Assembly: GCA_947629715.1 (NCBI GenBank)
Contig: CANRET010000001.1
Location: forward strand, 32,633 to 96,632
Direction of reading: 5' to 3'
DNA from: an uncultured Akkermansia sp.
GTDB lineage: Bacteria; Verrucomicrobiota; Verrucomicrobiia; Verrucomicrobiales; Akkermansiaceae
Length of the DNA stretch: 64,000 nt
Position numbers and translations under genes: made by a program. Under the pieces are notes generated by a model, which was not told the DNA's origin, did not search any database, and saw only the letters and a program-made list of their open reading frames with translations. Within the stretch, counting starts at the first letter, position 1, and each line of letters starts with the position of its first letter. Shown piece after piece: positions 50,346-60,426 of this stretch.

Positions 50346-50837
50346 GCACGAAATCCCGGACTCCAGAGCAACGCCTTGAAAAATGAGTTTGCTGTTTACG
50401 AATTGTTGTTTACTGAGAATGCGTTCGTTGCGAAGATTGATCCCGAAAGGCAGACGAATGCCGCCATGGGAGGGAGGCAACTTTGTTCGCATCGCAAACC
50501 ATCCTGCCATGGCGGTTTTTGCGTCCGGACAGAAATGCAACAGCCCGCCCATCCGTCCCAAGAAAAAGCGATTCCAACACGCAGTTGTCGGAGCGTAATA
50601 ATCATCAATCACTCCTAATTTACGAATTACAGCACGCCCGACGACCCCGTGGAAGGGCGCTCGCGTCAGTGGGCAGTAAGAGCGTATGGACAACGCGCAT
50701 GCGTTGCCCCGACAGGGTGAAAACGAACGACGGCTGTTTTGTCTATTGTACATGACAAAACTCATGGGAAACGGATTGAATGAGCCCGGAGAAAATTTAT
50801 TGGGACGCGTGTGAACGGCCCGTTGATTCGGAAGTCA

Positions 50838-50866
50838 TTGACAGAACAGAGACGAACGGATAGAAT
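50838..50866 (+). promoter_or_regulatory. Candidate promoter upstream of the AEC transporter
   Basis: TTGACA-N17-TAGAAT. Confidence 0.8.
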
Positions 50867-50874
50867 GGGCGCGT

Positions 50875-50910
50875 ATGAAGCGTACCACAGAGCGCACGTG
50901 TCTGAGTTAA
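50875..50910 (+). CDS. Candidate leaderless 11-aa upstream ORF (MKRTTERTCLS)
   Basis: ATG 8 nt after the -10; stop 22 nt before the AEC ATG, which has its own GGAGG. Confidence 0.45.
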   Translation: MKRTTERTCLS

Positions 50911-50932
50911 ACGGACGGGAGGAAGATGCTTT

Positions 50933-51916
50933 ATGTTAAGCGTTGTTACACAAGCTCTTATATCCACAGTCCCCGTTTACGTATTTTTTGCGATCGGTTT
51001 TTGGTTGCGCAGCAAAGGAGCTCTCAAAGCGGAAGAGGACAAACCGGTGATGCAGCTGGCAATGGATGTGGCCTACCCATGCCTTATCTTCTACAATATC
51101 ATGCGCTACATGGTGGTAGAACCCCATACCGGCATAGCGGGCGTCGGGTTTACACTGCGAGCCGCCGGCTGCGGCTTTGCAGAGATGCTGCTGGGGGTGA
51201 TTGCAGCGTGGCTGGTAGCGCGCATGCTTCGCTTGCGCATCGGAAATGGCTTGCGGACCTTCACTCTGACGGCAGGAATGCAAAATTATGCGTTTTTTGT
51301 CATTCCGATTGTACAAATGCTCTTCAGCGGACGCAATGACCCCACGCTCGGCGTACTTTTCATTCACAACGTGGGATGCGAGATATTTGTGTGGAGCTTT
51401 GGAGTAGCGCTCATGCGGGGCAGTATGCGGGACATGGATATCGGGATTTTCATGCGCGGACCGTTGTTGGCAGTCGGGGTGTCTCTGCTCCTGGTGTGGA
51501 GCGGACTTGGCGAATACGCAGCGCAGCCGCCGATTATGAAAGCCGCAGAAATGACGGGAGCCGTCGCCACGCCGGTGAGTCTCATTATGTTCGGCTGTTT
51601 CATGAGAGACATGCTGGTGCAATTCAAATGGCAACCGCGCATGCTCGTCAGCGGGCTGATTGCAAGACTGGGGATAGCGCCTTTGCTCATTCTCCTGCTG
51701 GCATACGCTCTGCCGGTAGAGGAGGAAATCAAACGCATCATGGTCATACAAAGCGCCATACCGAGCGGCGTCATACCCGTGCTGCTTGCAAGACGCTACG
51801 GCGGACAGCCGGGCGTGGGCACCCAGATTCTGCTGTCCACCACACTGTGCTCTTTCTTCACCCTGCCGCTGTGGCTGGCCATCGGAGGAACTTTGGCGGC
51901 GCCTATCCTGCCCTGA
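50933..51916 (+). CDS. AEC family transporter
   Basis: Ten-TM-like; VYVFFAIGFWLRSKGALK; SAIPSGVIPVLLARRYGG; SD gggagga upstream. Confidence 0.88.
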   Translation: MLSVVTQALISTVPVYVFFAIGFWLRSKGALKAEEDKPVMQLAMDVAYPCLIFYNIMRYMVVEPHTGIAGVGFTLRAAGCGFAEMLLGVIAAWLVARMLRLRIGNGLRTFTLTAGMQNYAFFVIPIVQMLFSGRNDPTLGVLFIHNVGCEIFVWSFGVALMRGSMRDMDIGIFMRGPLLAVGVSLLLVWSGLGEYAAQPPIMKAAEMTGAVATPVSLIMFGCFMRDMLVQFKWQPRMLVSGLIARLGIAPLLILLLAYALPVEEEIKRIMVIQSAIPSGVIPVLLARRYGGQPGVGTQILLSTTLCSFFTLPLWLAIGGTLAAPILP

Positions 51917-51928
51917 ATCATCAAGCGC

Positions 51929-54900
51929 TCATTCTTGAGGGATGTGCCCGATGGGACGCATCACCACGCGCTCTTCCATGTAGCGCATAAGCTCCAACCG
52001 CCCATTGGCAACCACGGGGGAAACGTCTATGCGCAGTCCGCAGGCAGCCGCTTGCGCCACGGTCTCATCCCCCGCCCCCGGAGCGCGTAAAACGATTCCT
52101 TGCGACGCCAATGCGCCGAAGTTCGCTTCAAAGTCAGTCCGTCTAGCGCAGGTGAGCGGCGTCCCGTACTGCTCGCAAAAAAGAGTGATCCAATTCCTCG
52201 GTTCCGCGAGGCTCAGCGAGATGCGACTGCGCGTCTGCATAGCCGCCATCAGCATGATGGCCAAATCCTCATCGCTCATCTTTTTCTCCACGCGCAGACA
52301 AAGATGCTCCGGCCTGTACGAAACCGTGGCTTGAATGCCGTCGGCAGGCGCGAGCTTATGCTCTTTGCCAAACTCATGCTCCCACCAGTACGAGATGGAG
52401 TCAGCAGCGGCGGAAAGCCGCATCGCCGCCTCCACATTCGATGAAGTCGGCAAGATGTCCTTAGGATCAAACTCCAAATTCCGTCGTGCGCTGCGCAGAG
52501 CAGGACGCTCATGCTCCACCCAGCGGCAAAGAGCCGCAACTCCGCTCGCCAACCCACGCATCGGTCCAACCGCGCCCTGCTGCGTCGTCTTCCACATCGG
52601 CTCGGGGAACACCCCGCAGCGCACAGCAGGGCAACAATTCACGCACACGCGACGACAGTCCGTCTCACGCATCCACGTGGCAATCTCATCTTCATCCTGC
52701 GAGTAAATGACGGCCCGACTCCCCTGCGAAATGCGCATCTGCGCCTCCGCCGCCTCATGAACGTTCTCCACGCACACGATGCCAAGCAGAGGCAGATGCT
52801 GTCCGTAACGCACAAAGTCGCCCCGGGGCTGCACATCTGAGCACAGACCGGGACTCCACAGCTGCGAAGCAGAGCTCTCCGCACGGGGAGTCACCCACCA
52901 CTCAACGCCGCTTCCTTCGCCGGCAAGCAGTCTGCGCTCTCCTTCTCCAAGCGGCGAGGATATCGGGCCGAGAGCCGCTCCTTCCAACCAAGTGGGACGC
53001 GGTTCTTGAGACTCCACGATATCTTGAATGGCGGCACAAAACGCCGGATCTTTGCACAAGGAAACATGAACGAAAACGATATGCGGACATGAGGAGCCCT
53101 GGCCGGAACGACTGAAGGAGGATGAAGCCACTTCACGCACAGCGGCTGCCCAGTCGCAGCTCTCGGACAAGTACACGCTCGGGCCGTGCGCCGGAGTCGC
53201 CAGCACGGTCGCGCCGGGGTTTGCCTGCACTATACGCTTTGCCTGCTCAGCGGACGCGGAGCAAATCACAGCATCCACACGCTTGTCACTCATCAGGCGC
53301 TGTCCTATCTCATAGTCCGCGCACGGAAGCGAAATAACCGGAATCCCTGCATCATTCAAGAGTTCAGACAAGCGGGAAGCCAGCAGTACAGAGTAGGAAG
53401 CCGGCTTGTAGAGGATGGCGTTACCGCCCATCCAAGCAGCGGCAATGCCCTCTGCGGCGTCAAACAAGGGGCGCGCCGCCCCCACTGATACGACCGCCAC
53501 ACCCAAGGGCTGCGCCTCAGCCCCATCCTGAAGCCCGCGCCACACTTCGTCCTGAGTAGCAACACAGCGCAGCGCATCCTGAGCGTCGCGCAGCTCCGCC
53601 GCCGCGTCTGCCACTGTACACCCCGCATCCCGCACTAACACTCCGACAAACTCCGCCCGACGCTTTTTCAGCTCCCGCGCCGCCCGACGCAATGTCGCTG
53701 CCCTCTCTTCCATGCTCGGCCCCTGTTCGCGCGCCAGCTTCTGCGCGTACGCCAGCGCCTGATCCACGGCGGCATAGTCTGCGCTGTCGTACCGGTAATC
53801 CTCCAGACCCTGCACAATGAGCGAACGGTGAATGCAGGTGAGAGGCGTGCACACATTCTTTCCTCCCAACCGAAGCGGTATGGGTTGCTGAGGGCGCTCT
53901 TTTTCCTCCCGTGCGGCAGCGTAGTATGAATCCACTTCGGCACGCTCAATGAGATCCTCGAGACTGCCCGGCTCCCAGACGTCCGTCTCGTGCGGCTTCC
54001 CCTGCGCTTTCTCTCGCTTGCTGTGCGCCGCCATGATCGGCTTTGCCTTCGCCGACCAATCGATGGTCTCGCTCTCCGCCGCACCGCAGCCGATCAAGTA
54101 GCTCCCCGGACGAGACAGTTCGTGCAGGGTACGCATCAGGTAACGCTCAAAGGCGCTTGCCTCGCTTTCCTCGGCAGCTACCCCCGCTACCAAATCCACG
54201 GCGCAACCCAACTCAGCCAACACGCGTCCCGTGTGATTTCCCAGCCCGTACACCAGCGACACGGGCGGCATCCCTTTCCGTCCGCTCCGCGCCCACAACA
54301 GCACGGCATAACACAGATGCATCACTTCCAGAGTCCCTACCACCGGCGTGATCGCTCGCTCCGAACACGCTACGGCCGCCTCCAGTAGCGTGACGAAGTT
54401 CATATCCGTCTCGCTCTTCTCCTCACAAAGCTGATCCTGCGTTCCATATTTCGCGCTGCACGTGCGCTGCTCATCCAGGTAATCCCCCTTCACCAGGAGG
54501 ATCCGCAAAGGCGTCGCCCCGCGCAAACTACGCGTCTCCGCCCAATCCGCAATCTCACGCAGACAGGTCAAACTCGTTCTCAAATACGCCGGCAGCTCTA
54601 TGCTCGCCTCCGCTCCATCCATCTCCGGCGAGGACAACACTCGTTTGAGCGCATGGATAACAATCTCCATGGTATCGCTGCAATGCGTCTTGACAACGAT
54701 GGGACGCCCGCCAACCTCACGGGCTGCCGTAAATAAACGTTGCAGTTTTTCCGTCAAACGCCGGACGCTGTATTCCGGGGAAGAGGGAGACATCTCGGGA
54801 CAGAGCCGGTGCGCCTCCACGACAATACCGACTCCCGCCTGTTTGGAGAGGATGGCATGCAGGTTTCTCTCGTAACGCTCCGCCCCTTTGCAACCGAATA

Positions 54901-55399
54901 CGCGAGGCGTGAGCGGCTGCAGCACAACACGCATCCCCTCCTTCCTCAAACTCTCAGCGCGGCGGCTTACTTTGCCCATGTGCGTTGACAACACCAGCTC
55001 CCCGAAAGTCGAACGAAAAACCCGCTTCACCTCAGCCATGGCCGCTCCCTGCATGCTGCGCGGCGCCATGACCGCAGCCTTAATCCGCAATCTGCCCATG
55101 GAGCTGAAAAATGTCGGCGCTCCGCCGTAGCGGCTCAACAAGGATTTCAACTCTTCTGCCGAATCGCTCGCCCCGTGCAACACGATTTTGCACACCTCAC
55201 GCATCAACTGCCGACTCTGAGCATCCGTCGACAGCCGCCTCATGGCCGACACAAAGCCGCGCTCTTCCGCTCGCATCCGGTTCAGTGAGCTCGCGTAAAC
55301 CTCGCGCGCCATCTCTATGGACCGCTGCACTAATGTCTGATCAGCCCAACCTTTGCTGCGCGCATCGTTCAAAAGCGTGCGAATTTCTGTCTCGCCCAT
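51929..55399 (-). CDS. PutA-like proline dehydrogenase/aldehyde dehydrogenase fusion, divergent with altered ALDH catalytic residues
   Basis: PRODH-like LRILLVKGDYLDEQRT; ALDH-like block SSSFSRSGQGSSCPHIVFV aligns without gaps to SAFDSAGQRCSALRVL; start 55399 from promoter position. Confidence 0.75.
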   Translation of the reverse strand: MGETEIRTLLNDARSKGWADQTLVQRSIEMAREVYASSLNRMRAEERGFVSAMRRLSTDAQSRQLMREVCKIVLHGASDSAEELKSLLSRYGGAPTFFSSMGRLRIKAAVMAPRSMQGAAMAEVKRVFRSTFGELVLSTHMGKVSRRAESLRKEGMRVVLQPLTPRVFGCKGAERYERNLHAILSKQAGVGIVVEAHRLCPEMSPSSPEYSVRRLTEKLQRLFTAAREVGGRPIVVKTHCSDTMEIVIHALKRVLSSPEMDGAEASIELPAYLRTSLTCLREIADWAETRSLRGATPLRILLVKGDYLDEQRTCSAKYGTQDQLCEEKSETDMNFVTLLEAAVACSERAITPVVGTLEVMHLCYAVLLWARSGRKGMPPVSLVYGLGNHTGRVLAELGCAVDLVAGVAAEESEASAFERYLMRTLHELSRPGSYLIGCGAAESETIDWSAKAKPIMAAHSKREKAQGKPHETDVWEPGSLEDLIERAEVDSYYAAAREEKERPQQPIPLRLGGKNVCTPLTCIHRSLIVQGLEDYRYDSADYAAVDQALAYAQKLAREQGPSMEERAATLRRAARELKKRRAEFVGVLVRDAGCTVADAAAELRDAQDALRCVATQDEVWRGLQDGAEAQPLGVAVVSVGAARPLFDAAEGIAAAWMGGNAILYKPASYSVLLASRLSELLNDAGIPVISLPCADYEIGQRLMSDKRVDAVICSASAEQAKRIVQANPGATVLATPAHGPSVYLSESCDWAAAVREVASSSFSRSGQGSSCPHIVFVHVSLCKDPAFCAAIQDIVESQEPRPTWLEGAALGPISSPLGEGERRLLAGEGSGVEWWVTPRAESSASQLWSPGLCSDVQPRGDFVRYGQHLPLLGIVCVENVHEAAEAQMRISQGSRAVIYSQDEDEIATWMRETDCRRVCVNCCPAVRCGVFPEPMWKTTQQGAVGPMRGLASGVAALCRWVEHERPALRSARRNLEFDPKDILPTSSNVEAAMRLSAAADSISYWWEHEFGKEHKLAPADGIQATVSYRPEHLCLRVEKKMSDEDLAIMLMAAMQTRSRISLSLAEPRNWITLFCEQYGTPLTCARRTDFEANFGALASQGIVLRAPGAGDETVAQAAACGLRIDVSPVVANGRLELMRYMEERVVMRPIGHIPQE

Positions 55400-55409
55400 G
55401 TCGGTGAAC

Positions 55410-55438
55410 ATTCTATCTTTTGCCTGCACCGCTTGCAA
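55410..55438 (-). promoter_or_regulatory. Candidate promoter of the PutA-like gene
   Basis: Minus strand TTGCAA-N17-TAGAAT, 10 nt before ATG 55399. Confidence 0.6.
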
Positions 55439-55447
55439 GAAATTTTA

Positions 55448-55477
55448 TTGACGTTAACTGAGACAAAATGGTAAAGT
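55448..55477 (+). promoter_or_regulatory. Candidate promoter of NfeD-like/flotillin
   Basis: TTGACG-N18-TAAAGT, 16 nt before ATG 55494. Confidence 0.6.
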
Positions 55478-55493
55478 GGAATCGGTACACGCT

Positions 55494-56117
55494 ATGGACA
55501 CACTCCTCGGAATCCTAGATCAGGTTATGAACTTTTTGCGCGCGGCGGACCTCCTGCCGGACTTCGTATCGGCGCGCGGCATTTTTTGCTTCATTGCCTG
55601 GCTGTCCACCCTCTTGGCCGTCATCTCGCTTGTGCTTTCGCTCTTTGCTGATTTTGACGGCGGGACGGATGCCGATGCGGCAGGCGACCTGCCGGATGGC
55701 GATACCGGTCCTTTTTCTCTGCGCGCCCTCATCGGATTCTTAATCGGACTTGGCTGGGGAGGCTATATTGCCATGCAAAACGGCCTTTCGGTAATCATGT
55801 CCATCATCATCGGTTTGCTTTTAGGAGCCTTGCTCTTCGCTGTGATCGCTGCCATGATGCGACTCATCTACAGTATGAAATCGGACGGCACTCTGCGCTA
55901 CGAGGAGCTTGTCGGCCTGCGCGGCACGGTGTACCTGACCATCCCGCCGAACGGCGAACCCGGAGGGCAGGTTCAAGTTCCCCACCCCTCGCAACTCGTC
56001 ACGATGGCCGCCATCCAAACCGGCTCCGTTCCCCTTCCTGCGCAGACGCCCATTGTCGTCACTCACGCCACATCTTCTCTCCTCACGGTGCAAGCCGTTG
56101 ATCCCACCAAAAATTAA
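55494..56117 (+). CDS. NfeD/YqiJ-like membrane protein with OB-fold
   Basis: N-terminal TMs, then LVGLRGTVYLTIPPNGEPGGQVQV OB-like region; adjacent to flotillin. Confidence 0.78.
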   Translation: MDTLLGILDQVMNFLRAADLLPDFVSARGIFCFIAWLSTLLAVISLVLSLFADFDGGTDADAAGDLPDGDTGPFSLRALIGFLIGLGWGGYIAMQNGLSVIMSIIIGLLLGALLFAVIAAMMRLIYSMKSDGTLRYEELVGLRGTVYLTIPPNGEPGGQVQVPHPSQLVTMAAIQTGSVPLPAQTPIVVTHATSSLLTVQAVDPTKN

Positions 56118-56132
56118 CCGCAATCACAAGCT

Positions 56133-57638
56133 ATGTTCATGCTCGCTCAAGCAACCGTCAACTCAGCGCCGGTCATCGCCATTGCCGTCATTGTCCTGGT
56201 GCTGTTCGGCACAGTGGCTCTCATCCTGAGCCGTTACAAAATGTGTCCCTCGGACAAGATTCTCATTGTGTACGGCAATGTGGGCTCGGGACGCTCCGCC
56301 AAATGCATCCACGGCGGCGCAACGTTTGTGATACCCGTATTCCAGAGCTACGCCTTCATGGATTTGAACCCCATCAATATCGACGTACCGCTCAAGGGCG
56401 CGCTCTCCAGCCAGAATATCCGCGTGGATGTGCCCTCCTCTTTCATCGTGGGCATCAGCACGCAACCGGAGATCATGCAAAACGCCGCCAGCCGCCTGCT
56501 GGGACGCTCTCGCGAAGACATCCGCGACCTCGCTTCCGAAATCATCATGGGCCAGATGCGCGTGGTCATCGCCTCCCTCACAATTGAAGAAATCAACGCC
56601 GACCGCGAGAAGCTCATCAAGGGCATCACCGGCGGAGTGGACGTGGAGTTGCACAAAGTGGGACTTTACCTCATTAACGCCAACATCACGGACATCCGCG
56701 ACGCCTCCGGCTACATTGCCGCGCTCGGTCAGGAAGCCGCCGCCCGCGCCATCAATGACGCCATGATCAAGGTGGCGGAAGAAACCCGCCGAGGCGAAAT
56801 CGGCAAGGCTGAAGCCCTGCGCGACCAGACCGTGCAAGTGGCGCTGGCCAACGCCGCTGCCGTGGAGGGCAACAACGAGGCCCAGATGAAAGTGGCCGAC
56901 TCCAACGCAAAGCTCAAGGTGCGTCAAGCCGAGGCTCAACGCATCGCCCTGGTGGCTGAACGTGAACAAGCCGCCAAAGCCGAAGAAGCCGGCTACATCG
57001 CCAACCGCGAAGCTGAAATGAAGCGTGCCGAACTCGAACGCGCCACTCAGACAGCCAACGAAATTGTGGCGGCGGAGATTCTCAAGCGCAAGCAGGAAAT
57101 CGCTGCCGAAGCCGCCGCAGCCGTCCGCGTGAAAGAAGAACAAGGACGCGCTGACGCCCTCGTCATCGCTAAGGAAGCAGAAGGCAATGCCGCCATCAAG
57201 TTGGCCAAGGGCGAGGCCGATGCTCTGCTTCTCAAGAAAAGGGCTGAGGGCGAAGGCCTGCAAATGGTCGGACAAGGGCAGGCCGCCGCCATTCAAGCCG
57301 CTCTGGAAGCCAAAGCCACCGGTTTCCGTCGCATCGTAGAGGCGGCCGGTGACGCCCGTGCCGCCTCCGGTTTGCTCGTCACTGAGCAGCTTCCGAAAAT
57401 CGTAGAGACTCAAGCGTCAGCCGTCCGTAATTTGAGCTTTGATAAGGTAATCGTGATGGGTGGTGGCGCCGATTCGCAATCCGCCTCGGTCGGCAGCTTT
57501 GTGCAGAATCTCGTCACAGGCACGCTCCCGTTGCATGAACTCGCTTCATCTGTGGGTGTGGAGCTCCCCAATTATCTCGGAAAAAGAGAAAAAGAAGAGC
57601 CTTCCAAACCGACGTCCAATCAAAATAAGAAAGGCTGA
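56133..57638 (+). CDS. Flotillin family (SPFH/YqiK-like) protein
   Basis: VYGNVGSGRSAKCIHGGATFVIPVFQSYAFMDLNPINIDV; Ala/Glu-rich coiled coil. Confidence 0.93.
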   Translation: MFMLAQATVNSAPVIAIAVIVLVLFGTVALILSRYKMCPSDKILIVYGNVGSGRSAKCIHGGATFVIPVFQSYAFMDLNPINIDVPLKGALSSQNIRVDVPSSFIVGISTQPEIMQNAASRLLGRSREDIRDLASEIIMGQMRVVIASLTIEEINADREKLIKGITGGVDVELHKVGLYLINANITDIRDASGYIAALGQEAAARAINDAMIKVAEETRRGEIGKAEALRDQTVQVALANAAAVEGNNEAQMKVADSNAKLKVRQAEAQRIALVAEREQAAKAEEAGYIANREAEMKRAELERATQTANEIVAAEILKRKQEIAAEAAAAVRVKEEQGRADALVIAKEAEGNAAIKLAKGEADALLLKKRAEGEGLQMVGQGQAAAIQAALEAKATGFRRIVEAAGDARAASGLLVTEQLPKIVETQASAVRNLSFDKVIVMGGGADSQSASVGSFVQNLVTGTLPLHELASSVGVELPNYLGKREKEEPSKPTSNQNKKG

Positions 57639-57659
57639 CTGTACAACGGATCAACGACA

Positions 57660-57690
57660 CGCCGCGCCCCTCTTTCCGGGTGCGGCGTTT
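57660..57690. terminator. Convergent terminator between flotillin and argD
   Basis: CGCCGCGCCC...GGGTGCGGCG 10-bp stem (one G-U) followed by TTTT. Confidence 0.7.
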
Positions 57691-58938
57691 TCACGCCAGC
57701 TTGCTGAGCACGCCGTGAAGGATGTCCAGCCCCTCGGCCAACACGTCTTCGGGGATGTTCAGGGCAGGAATAAGGCGTAAGGTATCCGCACCGGCCGGGC
57801 AAGCAAGCAGCCCCGCCTCGCGACACAGGTCATTCACGTAGGCAGCCGGGGTCTTGTCCTCCGGCGCCGCAAAGCTCCCGGGTTTGAGAGCCACGCCGCG
57901 CAGCAAACCCAATCCACGTACTGTTTCCACACAGGGAAACTGCCATCCCTCCACGGTCTTCTTCACGTACTCGCCGAGCTTTTTAGCACGCGCAGCAAGA
58001 TGGAGGCGCAGCATTTCACTCACTACGGCTTTGGAGACCGCGCAGGCCAACGGTGTGCCTCCGAAAGTGGAGCCATGCGACCCGGGGGTCATGATGGAAG
58101 AAAGAGGCGTACCGACATCGTCGATGGCACGATTGCTCACCCAGAAGCAGCCCATGGGGAAGCCCCCTCCCATGCCTTTTGCGCACGATACGAGATCCGG
58201 GCGGATATCCGGGCACACCGCCTGCCAGCCCATCATCTCCCCGCAGCGTGCAAAGCCGCACTGCACCTCGTCGATCATGAGCAATAAATCTTTCTCTCGG
58301 CACAATTTCGCCACGCCGCGCAAGAACCCCACATCTACGGGATTCACGCCTCCTTCCCCCTGCACCGCCTCCAGCAAAATGCCGCAAGTTTCCTTGCCTA
58401 CCGCCGCGCGCAACGCTGTCATGTCGTTGAAATCCACATACCGGAATCCCACGAGCAGCGGGTCAAATTCCACCTGAATTTTCTTCTGACCCGTGGCCGC
58501 CATAGCCCCAAGCGTGCGCCCGTGGAAACTTTTGTTGAAAGTGATCACCTCGTAACGCGGAGAGCCATCCGCCGCCGGACGACGGTGCCCGAATCTCCTC
58601 GCCACTTTAATGATGCCATCGTTCGCCTCTGCTCCGGAATTGCAGAAAAATACCTGTCCGTCAATTCCTACGACGTCGCGCACAATCAGCTCTGCAAGCT
58701 CCTCCTGCCCCGGGATGCCGTACAAATTGGAACAGTGCATCAACTTGCGCGCCTGCGTCTCCAACGCCTTCACCACACCCGGGTGGCTGTGCCCCAGACA
58801 ACACGTCGCTATTCCCGCACAAAAATCCACGTAACGCTTGCCCGTGACGTCGAACAGGAATGAGCCCTCACCCCGTTCCATCTGAATCGGTGCGCGTCCA
58901 TACGTACCCAGCACATATTGCTTCTCATTCATATTCAA
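57691..58938 (-). CDS. argD: Acetylornithine/ornithine aminotransferase family
   Basis: YVDFCAGIATCCLGHSHPGVVKAL; FNKSFHGRTLGAMAATGQ; LLMIDEVQCGFARCGEMMGWQ; HGSTFGGTPLACAV. Confidence 0.93.
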   Translation of the reverse strand: MNMNEKQYVLGTYGRAPIQMERGEGSFLFDVTGKRYVDFCAGIATCCLGHSHPGVVKALETQARKLMHCSNLYGIPGQEELAELIVRDVVGIDGQVFFCNSGAEANDGIIKVARRFGHRRPAADGSPRYEVITFNKSFHGRTLGAMAATGQKKIQVEFDPLLVGFRYVDFNDMTALRAAVGKETCGILLEAVQGEGGVNPVDVGFLRGVAKLCREKDLLLMIDEVQCGFARCGEMMGWQAVCPDIRPDLVSCAKGMGGGFPMGCFWVSNRAIDDVGTPLSSIMTPGSHGSTFGGTPLACAVSKAVVSEMLRLHLAARAKKLGEYVKKTVEGWQFPCVETVRGLGLLRGVALKPGSFAAPEDKTPAAYVNDLCREAGLLACPAGADTLRLIPALNIPEDVLAEGLDILHGVLSKLA

Positions 58939-59021
58939 TATCCGTGTTACATCAGCCCTGCCTCTTACAGCAACGATGCCAAATTTCCAAATCTTCCGTC
59001 GTAAATGAGGTCAACGGCTCT

Positions 59022-60332
59022 TTACGCTTTCTCCTCGCTCGCAATCACTTTCGCTTTCTTCACCAACAGCTCCATGACCTTGGACGCCAGGAGACTGAGA
59101 CGTATGCCCATGATTCGATTCTCTTTTTGAAGTTTGCGGATGTAGGTCTTGAGATTGCCCGCCCGCTCGCGTTGCGCCATTCGTGCAATTTCAGTCGTAA
59201 GTTCATAGTCGCTCACGGAGATGTTCTCTTTGACTGCAATCTCCTGCAAGGCGAAGTACACGCGCAGAGAACGAATGGCGTCCTTGCGAGCCTCATCGCG
59301 CAAACTGTCCGGATTTTTGGAAGCGTTAAAGTCACCGGCCTGCATAGCGGCGTACACCTTGCGCTGGAGCGCACCTTCAGTCTCACGCTCCACCAAGCTG
59401 TCCGGCAGCGGGAAGTCCAGTTGATCCGCCAGTTTGTCAGTAATCTGATCAGCCTTGGAGGCCTCGTTGGCCTGTTCTTTGGAAGACTTCATGTTTTTGC
59501 GCACTTCCTCACGCACTTCATCCAGACTCTTGCCGGGCATCACGCCGTTGAACAACTCCGCCGTGATCTCCGGCACGCGCTTCTCCAGCACTTGTTTCAC
59601 ATCACAGGCAAACTGCATTTCTTTGCCCTGCAGTTCAGCGATGGGGAAGTTGTCCGACAGTTTGGCGGTGATGTCACGATGTTCACCCGGGGCAGCGCCA
59701 ACCAAACCTGCACTCAATTCCGGCACAAAGGTGTCGGTGAGCGAGAGACGGTAATTCTCGCGTCCTTCCATGAAGCCTACCGGTTTGCCGCAGTACTCCG
59801 CTGCAGGCTTGCCCTCCACACTGGTTTTGAAATCCATCACCACCGTATCCTCAGCCGTAGCAGCACGCTCCACCGGTTCGCGCGTCGCACTGCTTTCCGC
59901 AAACTTCTGAAGCGCATCCTGCACCTCCTCATCGCTCACTTCAACGCCCTGCTCGGTCACTTCTATCCCCTCGTACGCCGGCAGATCAAAAGCGGGCAAC
60001 AGCGTCAAATTGCCGTGCACTTCATAGGCGCCGCCTTCCGCCTCTCTCACTTCCATGTCGGAAAAGTTAAGCACTCTGAGTTCTTTGTTTTCCTCCAACG
60101 CCTTCCGCTGAGCTTCGTCAATCATCTGCTCCTTCATCGACTCCTCTGCGTCTTTGCCGTAACGTTTGAGCAGCACGCTCTCCGGAACCTTGCCGGGACG
60201 GAATCCCGCAACGCGCGCATTTCTTCCGTAGCTCGCCAGCAGCTTACTGCGCAGTTTCTGTGCCTCTCCCTCTGTAACCGCAGCGCTCAGCGTTGCCTCA
60301 CAATCATTTTTCTTGTCAAGTGTAATCTCCAT
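59022..60332 (-). CDS. tig: Trigger factor
   Basis: VAGFRPGKVPESVLLKRYGKDAEESM; central FKBP-like and C-terminal chaperone regions. Confidence 0.92.
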   Translation of the reverse strand: MEITLDKKNDCEATLSAAVTEGEAQKLRSKLLASYGRNARVAGFRPGKVPESVLLKRYGKDAEESMKEQMIDEAQRKALEENKELRVLNFSDMEVREAEGGAYEVHGNLTLLPAFDLPAYEGIEVTEQGVEVSDEEVQDALQKFAESSATREPVERAATAEDTVVMDFKTSVEGKPAAEYCGKPVGFMEGRENYRLSLTDTFVPELSAGLVGAAPGEHRDITAKLSDNFPIAELQGKEMQFACDVKQVLEKRVPEITAELFNGVMPGKSLDEVREEVRKNMKSSKEQANEASKADQITDKLADQLDFPLPDSLVERETEGALQRKVYAAMQAGDFNASKNPDSLRDEARKDAIRSLRVYFALQEIAVKENISVSDYELTTEIARMAQRERAGNLKTYIRKLQKENRIMGIRLSLLASKVMELLVKKAKVIASEEKA

Positions 60333-60426
60333 GTCCGGATAATGTTAAGAGCGCGCTCATTGTACCCCATGTCTTCCGAATTGCAAGCCCATTGTGCGTC
60401 TGCCGTTCCTCGCGCCCTCTCAACCA

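Noticed and set aside
50307-50765. 152-aa minus-strand ORF
   Set aside because: Overlaps the lipoprotein promoter and start; no recognisable domain; region better described by its inverted repeats.
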